Translations under genes and position numbers: made by a program
Assembly: GCA_003552785.1 (NCBI GenBank)
Contig: PUOQ01000119.1
Coordinates: 1-5,799 of the forward strand
DNA length: 5,799 nucleotides
Source: Dehalococcoidia bacterium
GTDB taxonomy: Bacteria; Chloroflexota; Dehalococcoidia; Dehalococcoidales; CSSed11-197
Direction of reading: 5' to 3'
Shown here: one piece after another, positions 1 through 4,293 of the stretch
How positions within the stretch are numbered: the first letter of the stretch is position 1
Layout of the letters: each line of letters opens with the position of its first letter
Notes under the pieces: model-generated
Told to the model about the DNA's origin: nothing
Database searches by the model: none
What the model saw: the letters and a program-made list of their open reading frames with translations, nothing else

Positions 1-316
1 ACAACAGATTAAATGGATTATATTACTTGTATCTAACATACGCTCACTTGTACAACGTAATTTTAAATATTTTACTGTACGTGTTGTTAGCCTAATCTAA
101 CATTTTAAATAAAGGCTGTCAACAATCCAATCAGGTTATCCAGAAGAGGTCTTTAAGAAACTATTTTTGGCTTTGCTAAAACAGTACCTGCAAAGCGGTC
201 AGAAAAGGCCCGCCTGATTAGGTACCCAAATTGTATGCCAGATCAACGAAAACCTGGAACGGTTAAGGAAACTTGCAGGGCATCCTGACAGGCAACAAAG
301 GTTAAGGCTAAAAATA
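1..316. other. AT-rich non-coding stretch with short repeats
   Basis: No convincing complete gene is visible on either strand. The left part (1-110) is very AT-rich and contains two short direct repeats, ATCTAACAT at 31-39 and 95-103 and ATTTTAAAT at 60-68 and 102-110, plus the 8-bp palindrome TTGTACAA at 48-55. Repeats this short can arise by chance in AT-rich DNA. The right part (113-316) is less AT-rich and holds a weak interrupted reading frame, listed separately. No RNA gene is recognised. Confidence 0.5.
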
Positions 317-346
317 AGAAGCAAAAGAGCCGGCAAAAATCGTATA
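113..346 (+). pseudogene. Possible gene remnant, interrupted frame without start codon
   Basis: One plus-strand frame is open for 34 codons (113-214), is interrupted by TGA at 215-217, and continues for 43 sense codons to a TAG at 347-349. A TAA at 110-112 lies directly upstream and there is no plausible ATG. The conceptual peptide has protein-like stretches (SGYPEEVFKKLFLALLKQYL, then a basic helix-like part including ENLERLRKLAGHPDRQQRLR), which could be the decayed end of a gene. I do not recognise a family. The last part overlaps the left arm of the hairpin at 317-336, so at least that end is probably not coding. A chance open frame is equally likely. Confidence 0.15.
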
Positions 347-379
347 TAGCTTAATAACATTGCCGGCTCTTTTGCTTCT
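317..379 (-). terminator. Long perfect hairpin, probable hcp terminator
   Basis: Bases 317-336 are the exact reverse complement of 360-379, giving a 20-bp perfect stem around a 23-nt loop. The GC core is GAGCCGGC. Read on the minus strand, the direction of hcp, the stem core is followed by TTTT, then GCTTCT and a T-rich run (TTATTTTT). It lies 51 bp beyond the hcp stop codon, which fits a rho-independent terminator. On the plus strand the core is also flanked by A-run and TTTT, so it could stop transcription arriving from the left. The stem is longer than most simple terminators, so a palindromic repeat element cannot be excluded. Confidence 0.7.
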
Positions 380-430
380 GGTTAAAAACTAGTAGATGTT
401 AATATCATCAGCATAATATGGCCAAGCGTT

Positions 431-1996
431 TTAACCCGCAATCAATGCCTTCATGTCCTCAGTGGGCGTTGTGATTGGCTGAAGATCATACTTTTCAACC
501 AGTACATTTATCACGTTTTGGGATAAAAATGCCGGTAAAGACGGTCCTAAATAGATGTTTTTAATTCCCAGAGACAGCAATGTGAGCAAAATGCAAACCG
601 CTTTTTGTTCGTACCAGGACAACACAAGGGATAAGGGCAATTCATTAACATTGCATTCAGAAGCTTTGGCCAACGCAACCGCTACCTGTATGGCTGAATA
701 GGCGTCGTTGCACTGTCCCATATCCAGAATCCTGGGGATACCTTCAACCTCACCCAGATTAAGATCGTTGAAGCGGTATTTTCCGCATCCCAGTGTTAGA
801 ACTATACTGTCTTCCGGCGTTTGCTTGACAAAATCGGTATAGTAACTTCTCCCTGGCCTGGCCCCGTCACAACCACCAACCAGAAAGAAGTGTTTAATGC
901 TGCCCCTTTTGATAGCATCGATTATTTTGTCGGCTACACCCATAACGGCATTGTGCCCAAAGCCTGTTACCAGCTCCGAACCACCATTGATTCCGGAATA
1001 TAACCTGTCCTCTTCCCATCCTCCAAGCTCAATCGCCTGCTCAATAACCGGAGAATAATCAATTGAGCCGTTATGTTCAGATAAGTAGTTCATCCCGGGG
1101 CAGCCTACAACTGAAGAGGAATATATCCTGTCTGCATAGTTTTCCTTTGGCAGCATCAAACAATTTGTTGTAAACACAACAGGAGCCGGTATGCTAATGA
1201 ACTCCTTTTGCTGATTTTGCCATGCTGTTCCATAATGCCCCTTAAGGTGCTTGTATTTATTTAACTCCGGATATGCATGTGCTGGCAACATTTCGCCGTG
1301 GGTGTAAACATTCACGCCTTTACCTTCAGTCTGCTCAAGCAGCTGCTTTAAATCATCTAAATCGTGACCGGTAATAACAATAAAAGGACCCTTTTCAACA
1401 TTCATGGTTACCTTGTTCGGTTTGGGATTGCCAAATGCGGCAGCGTGGGCCTCATCAAGTAGCGCCATGCATTTTAAATTTTCCTGACCCAATTCCATGT
1501 TAAGGTTAAGCCATTCATCCACATTGTTTTCCTTCCCAACCGCACGCAAACCTTTATACAGCCAGCTAGTTACTTCTTCATCATCATTGCCCAATCGATG
1601 GGCGTGCCATGCATAAGCCGCCATGCCCCTCAGTCCGAATAATAGAGTTGAACGCAGAGAAACTGCATCTGTATCTCCCTGAAACAGGTAATCAGGCTCA
1701 GGGCTATCTGCGTCACCGATTGTGTTTTTTAAATTTTCGACACGGTCATTCAGATCTTTAATAACATTTTTGTCAAAATTTACATTGGTCAGAGTGGCAA
1801 ACAACGCCCTCATTACCAATTCATCAACATCTGGAGCCACCTGTTTTCCTTCAACAGCCCTGGCAAGACCAATTAATGAACATGTTAATTTGTCCTGCTC
1901 GTTTGAAACCTCCGGCGTTTTTCCGCAAACCCCTGTTTTTGTGCAACCTTTTCCTCCTGCGGTCTGCTCACATTGGAAACAAAACATTTCCTGCAT
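431..1996 (-). CDS. hcp: Hybrid cluster protein (hydroxylamine / NO reductase)
   Basis: A 521-residue cytosolic iron-sulfur protein of the Hcp (prismane) family. Family members reduce hydroxylamine to ammonia in vitro and act physiologically on nitric oxide in nitrosative-stress defence. The N-terminal cubane ligands are C6, C9, C18 and C24 (CX2CX8CX5C), the short spacing typical of Hcps from strict anaerobes rather than the longer enterobacterial spacing. All hybrid-cluster ligands can be placed: H211, E235 (in THGEM), C279, C376 (GGCDGARPG), C404 (LGCGKYRFN), C429 (GQCNDAYSA), E463 and K465 (WYEQKA). Their mutual spacing matches characterised Hcps. Length is slightly below the usual 540-550 but no domain is missing. 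The start is the ATG at 1996, because a perfect AGGAGGT (2002-2008, minus strand) lies 5 nt before it; the next Met, residue 4, would be too far away. It is monocistronic here, divergent from the regulator at 2108, with no hcr-like reductase gene visible. Confidence 0.97.
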   Translation of the reverse strand: MQEMFCFQCEQTAGGKGCTKTGVCGKTPEVSNEQDKLTCSLIGLARAVEGKQVAPDVDELVMRALFATLTNVNFDKNVIKDLNDRVENLKNTIGDADSPEPDYLFQGDTDAVSLRSTLLFGLRGMAAYAWHAHRLGNDDEEVTSWLYKGLRAVGKENNVDEWLNLNMELGQENLKCMALLDEAHAAAFGNPKPNKVTMNVEKGPFIVITGHDLDDLKQLLEQTEGKGVNVYTHGEMLPAHAYPELNKYKHLKGHYGTAWQNQQKEFISIPAPVVFTTNCLMLPKENYADRIYSSSVVGCPGMNYLSEHNGSIDYSPVIEQAIELGGWEEDRLYSGINGGSELVTGFGHNAVMGVADKIIDAIKRGSIKHFFLVGGCDGARPGRSYYTDFVKQTPEDSIVLTLGCGKYRFNDLNLGEVEGIPRILDMGQCNDAYSAIQVAVALAKASECNVNELPLSLVLSWYEQKAVCILLTLLSLGIKNIYLGPSLPAFLSQNVINVLVEKYDLQPITTPTEDMKALIAG

Positions 1997-2032
1997 AATC
2001 TACCTCCTCATTTTTTGGGACATTCATCCCAT

Positions 2033-2060
2033 TTGTAGATTATAATAATACAATTAATAT
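2033..2060 (+). promoter_or_regulatory. Candidate promoter of the hcpR-like gene
   Basis: TTGTAG (2033-2038) and TAATAT (2055-2060) are separated by 16 bp. Both are moderate matches to the housekeeping sigma-factor consensus. The predicted start near 2067 puts the palindrome at 2070-2083 immediately downstream, so bound regulator would hinder its own transcription. TATAAC at 2058-2063 is an alternative -10. The region is so AT-rich that chance matches are expected. Confidence 0.35.
2042..2047 (-). promoter_or_regulatory. Candidate hcp -10 element (activator-dependent promoter)
   Basis: Minus-strand TATTAT occupies 2042-2047, and an overlapping TATAAT occupies 2039-2044. No TTGACA-like -35 sits at 17 bp; that position is GC-rich and unlike the consensus. 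The centre of the palindrome at 2070-2083 is 32 bp upstream of the centre of TATTAT, the spacing expected for a class II CRP/FNR activator site at about -41.5. With the TATAAT option the distance is 35 bp. The start site would lie roughly 40 nt before the hcp ATG. That leader contains a weak 5-bp stem (TGGGA/TCCCA, 2016-2031) of unknown relevance. Confidence 0.5.
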
Positions 2061-2069
2061 AACCTCGCA

Positions 2070-2083
2070 GTAACAAATGTTAC
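2070..2083. promoter_or_regulatory. Palindromic CRP/FNR-type operator, probable HcpR box
   Basis: GTAACAAATGTTAC is a perfect inverted repeat of GTAACA/TGTTAC around a 2-bp centre. It lies between the divergent hcp and CRP/FNR-type genes. The 14-bp dyad with its short central spacer has the geometry of a CRP/FNR dimer site, but its half-sites differ from FNR (TTGAT) and CRP (TGTGA). It sits where the missing -35 of hcp would be, and just downstream of a candidate start site for the regulator gene. Binding by the product of 2108-2800 is inferred from position and symmetry, not shown. Confidence 0.7.
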
Positions 2084-2107
2084 CTATGTTAACCAAGGAG
2101 AGCGTTT

Positions 2108-2800
2108 ATGTATATAGAATGGGTTAATACAATCAAATCCTCACCTCTTTTTAAAGGTATTGGCACAGAAAGCCTGAATACAATGCTTGAATGCCTGAAG
2201 CCTGCTAAAAAAGAATACCGGCATCGGGAAATAGTGGCTTTACAGGGTAACCTTTTCGATGGAATTGGCGTGGTGGCCGATGGGAAAATTGCCCTGACCA
2301 GGGAAACCGTTTCTGGAAACCGTATTATTTTAGAGATACTTGGCCCGGGAGGAGTATTTGGAGAAATGGTGGCTTTTTCCAATATAAAAACCTGGCCGGT
2401 TACCATTATCGCCCAGGAAGATTGCTGCATTCTATTCCTGCCGCCTGATAAAGTTCTGGGCAATTGCTCAAATACTTGTCGTTCGCACAGTTATTTAATA
2501 ATGAACTTATTAAACATTCTTTCAAATAAAGCCCTGCTTCAAAATAAAACCATCGAACACCTTTCATCCCGAACGATCAGGGGAAAAATTTCGAGTTGTC
2601 TGATTGATGAATATTTAAAAAACAAACAACAAACTTTTCAAATGAACATGAAGCGGAATGAAATGGCTGATTACCTTGGAGTACCACGCCCTTCATTATC
2701 ACGAGAAATGAGCAACATGAAGAAAGATGGAATTATTGATTACAATGGAAACCAGATAATGATTATCGATCTGATTAAACTGGAACAGTCGATAGTTTAG
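2108..2800 (+). CDS. hcpR: CRP/FNR-family regulator, probable HcpR nitrosative-stress sensor
   Basis: A 230-residue DNA-binding regulator. Residues about 14-115 form the cyclic-nucleotide-like beta-roll with a GPGGVFGEM turn (79-87). A dimerisation helix follows (about 125-155), then a winged helix-turn-helix (about 158-222) with recognition helix RPSLSREMSNMKKDG (194-208) and wing IIDYNGNQIMIID. There is no N-terminal FNR-type cysteine cluster. The cysteines (29, 106, 107, 120, 124, 164) are scattered, so an FNR-like [4Fe-4S] sensor is unlikely; characterised HcpR proteins sense NO through heme. Divergence from hcp with a shared palindrome is the classical arrangement for HcpR, which activates hcp. 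The HcpR assignment rests on this context; the CRP/FNR family call is secure. At the position of the base-reading Glu of FNR (ETISR) this protein has Pro195 (PSLSR). The start is supported by AAGGAG at 2095-2100, 7 nt before ATG. No clear terminator follows the stop. Confidence 0.88.
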   Translation: MYIEWVNTIKSSPLFKGIGTESLNTMLECLKPAKKEYRHREIVALQGNLFDGIGVVADGKIALTRETVSGNRIILEILGPGGVFGEMVAFSNIKTWPVTIIAQEDCCILFLPPDKVLGNCSNTCRSHSYLIMNLLNILSNKALLQNKTIEHLSSRTIRGKISSCLIDEYLKNKQQTFQMNMKRNEMADYLGVPRPSLSREMSNMKKDGIIDYNGNQIMIIDLIKLEQSIV

Positions 2801-3151
2801 CTTTAACTTTTAAAATAATCTTTTACCTGGAATATGAAAGGGCCGATATCGTATCATTAATACCGTATTTCCAATTGATTCTTTATATCACAATATCAAG
2901 GTAATTTTTAGGCAAACAAGCATGCCGCCATTTGCCACTATTTTTAGAAATGTTGCCATTTATTAAACAGCATGATATAGTCAATTTATTAACATACAGG
3001 CATGGTTACACGGATGTATAATCCACATTATATGGCATCAGCAAACTTTTCCAAGCAAGCAACGAAGTTGCAACATAATTTATGGTTAACCAGCAATATT
3101 TCTTTAATTCTGACCAACAACACTTTTTTTGTGCTGAAGTGAGTTAACATA
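2801..3151. other. AT-rich intergenic region with several short palindromes
   Basis: No gene is supported in these 351 bp; all frames are dense in stops. Visible structure: TATAAT-CCAC-ATTATA (3017-3032), a perfect 6-bp inverted repeat, flanked by GATG (3013-3016) and CATC (3036-3039), which can extend the pairing past a 3-nt bulge. GCAAC-GAA-GTTGC (3059-3071) is a 5-bp hairpin, with the overlapping palindrome GTTGCAAC at 3067-3074. TGGTTAACCA (3083-3092) is a 10-bp perfect palindrome. The motif GCCATTT occurs twice (2927-2933 and 2955-2961). No rho-independent terminator for the upstream gene stands out. Promoter and control elements for the gene at 3152 are expected here. Confidence 0.6.
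3017..3022 (+). promoter_or_regulatory. Weak candidate -10 upstream of the REC-HD-GYP gene
   Basis: TATAAT matches the consensus perfectly, but no good -35 is seen 16-18 bp upstream (that region reads ATACAG). It would leave a leader of about 120 nt before the ATG at 3152. The hexamer is also one arm of the inverted repeat at 3017-3032, so it may be an operator half rather than, or as well as, a promoter element. Confidence 0.2.
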
Positions 3152-4198
3152 ATGGTAAATAAAATATTAGTTGTAGATGATGAAGATCCTATCCGGGCAC
3201 TGCTATGTATGGGCTTGAAAAAAAAAGGTTACAGCTATGACGAAGCCTCTAATGCCACGCAGGCTTTAGATAAACTTTCCAGAGATTATTTTAGCCTGGT
3301 ACTGCTTGATATAAACATGCCCGGTACATCAGGTACTGACATACTTCCTGTTATCAAAGAAAAATATCCTGATATCTCTGTAATAATGGCAACCGCAGCT
3401 ACAGACACCAGTCTTGCCATTCAATGCATGAAAGAAGGAGCCTACGATTACATTACCAAGCCTTTTGATTTTAACAGCCTCTCACTGAGTATTGATCGAG
3501 CACTGGATAAAAGACGCCTTGAAATTGAAAACCGGGATTATAAAATGCATCTGGAACAGAAGGTGTCAAAGCAGGCAGAGAGAATACGCAAGGCCTTTTT
3601 TAACTCAATTACATCTCTTGTTTATGCCTTGGAGGCCAGAGATGTATATACCTTTGGACATTCACACAGGGTTACACAGGCCGCCGTCGTCGTGTCAGAA
3701 AAAATTGGATTAAATAGCTCCCTGGTTGATGACATAAGGTTTGCAGGCCTTGTACATGACATAGGAAAAATTGGAATAAATGAGCACGTTTTAAATAAAC
3801 CCGGTAAACTAACTTCCAGCGAATATGAACATATAAAGCTTCACCCAGAAATTGGCACTCGCATCCTGGAACCCATCGTGAATAGCAAGGATATCTTATC
3901 GATTGTAAAGCACCACCATGAAAGGTTCGATGGCAGAGGTTATCCCGACGGGCTTTTAGAAGGGACGATACCCATAGGTGCACGTATTATTGCTGTTGTA
4001 GACAGCTTTGATGCGATGACTTCAGAAAGGCCATACCGTGCCGCTTTACCACACGAAAAAGCAATTTCTGAGTTGCTAAATGGAAAGGGTAGCCAGTTTG
4101 ATCCGGATATAGTCGATACCTTTGTTTCATTATGGCGAGATAATAAAATAGAAAATATTGATACAGAATTACCGGTATTAGATTATATAAAGAAATAG
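3152..4198 (+). CDS. Response regulator with HD-GYP c-di-GMP phosphodiesterase output (RpfG-like)
   Basis: A 348-residue cytosolic protein. Residues 1-120 are a receiver domain: acidic pair D10/E11, phospho-acceptor D53 (LLDINMPG), T81 and K103 (TKPF). A charged, probably coiled-coil linker covers about 118-147. Residues about 148-330 form an HD-GYP domain, which hydrolyses cyclic di-GMP to pGpG and/or GMP. Visible signatures are EARDVYTFGHSHRV (161-174), H202/D203 with K206 (VHDIGKIG), H231 (KLHPEIG), H255/H256 in HHERFDGRGYPDG with GYP at 263-265, and D284 (VVDSFDAMT). All the usual metal and substrate residues are present, so the enzyme looks active and phosphorylation-controlled. The start codon begins a typical receiver N-terminus (MVNKILVVDDED), with only a weak Shine-Dalgarno-like AAGTGAG (3137-3143) 8 nt upstream. 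The sensor gene at 4294 follows on the same strand after 95 bp and is a candidate partner. No specific gene name is warranted. Confidence 0.95.
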   Translation: MVNKILVVDDEDPIRALLCMGLKKKGYSYDEASNATQALDKLSRDYFSLVLLDINMPGTSGTDILPVIKEKYPDISVIMATAATDTSLAIQCMKEGAYDYITKPFDFNSLSLSIDRALDKRRLEIENRDYKMHLEQKVSKQAERIRKAFFNSITSLVYALEARDVYTFGHSHRVTQAAVVVSEKIGLNSSLVDDIRFAGLVHDIGKIGINEHVLNKPGKLTSSEYEHIKLHPEIGTRILEPIVNSKDILSIVKHHHERFDGRGYPDGLLEGTIPIGARIIAVVDSFDAMTSERPYRAALPHEKAISELLNGKGSQFDPDIVDTFVSLWRDNKIENIDTELPVLDYIKK

Positions 4199-4212
4199 AG
4201 TGTTTGTTTCAC

Positions 4213-4252
4213 TTTGTCATATTAAAAGCCTTGATTTGCGATCTATGACAAA
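4213..4252. repeat. 9-bp inverted repeat between the two signalling genes
   Basis: TTTGTCATA (4213-4221) and TATGACAAA (4244-4252) are perfect inverted arms separated by 22 bp. There is no T-run after the right arm, so this does not look like a terminator of the upstream gene. The arms are about three helical turns apart, which would suit two protein subunits or dimers on one DNA face. The right arm covers the candidate -35 at 4245-4250. An operator is therefore the favoured reading; an RNA hairpin with a large loop is the alternative. Confidence 0.5.
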
Positions 4253-4274
4253 ACTAAAAGCAGCTATTCATAAT
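4245..4274 (+). promoter_or_regulatory. Candidate promoter of the GAF/PAS sensor gene
   Basis: ATGACA (4245-4250, one mismatch to TTGACA) and CATAAT (4269-4274, one mismatch to TATAAT) are 18 bp apart. The start site would fall near 4281, giving a leader of only about 13 nt before the ATG at 4294. This is consistent with the lack of a recognisable Shine-Dalgarno sequence there. Its -35 lies in the right arm of the inverted repeat at 4213-4252. Confidence 0.4.
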
Positions 4275-4293
4275 AGTATGTTTAATAAGCCCT

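Noticed and set aside
821..1003. Plus-strand open frame of 60 codons
   Set aside because: It lies wholly inside hcp on the opposite strand, has no family resemblance, and hcp ligand residues cover the same DNA.
2016..2031. TGGGA/TCCCA hairpin in the hcp leader as a terminator or riboswitch
   Set aside because: Only a 5-bp stem followed by A residues on the hcp strand; no T-run and no recognisable aptamer.
1722..2045. Plus-strand open frame of 107 codons
   Set aside because: It is antisense to the conserved N-terminal cysteine region of hcp and runs across the hcp promoter; no recognisable domain.
2089..2463. Minus-strand open frame of 124 codons
   Set aside because: Antisense shadow of the CRP/FNR beta-roll coding region, with no ribosome site or domain.
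2834..2860. Tiny plus-strand ORF (8 codons) after hcpR
   Set aside because: Too short, no ribosome binding site, and no sign of a leader-peptide attenuator next to it.
3031..3052. Sigma-54 promoter suggested by TGGCAT...GCAAA upstream of the HD-GYP gene
   Set aside because: The GG-N10-GC spacing required for sigma-54 is not met.
3672..3983. Minus-strand open frame of 103 codons within the HD-GYP gene
   Set aside because: The opposite frame encodes the conserved HD and GYP motifs; this one shows no domain.
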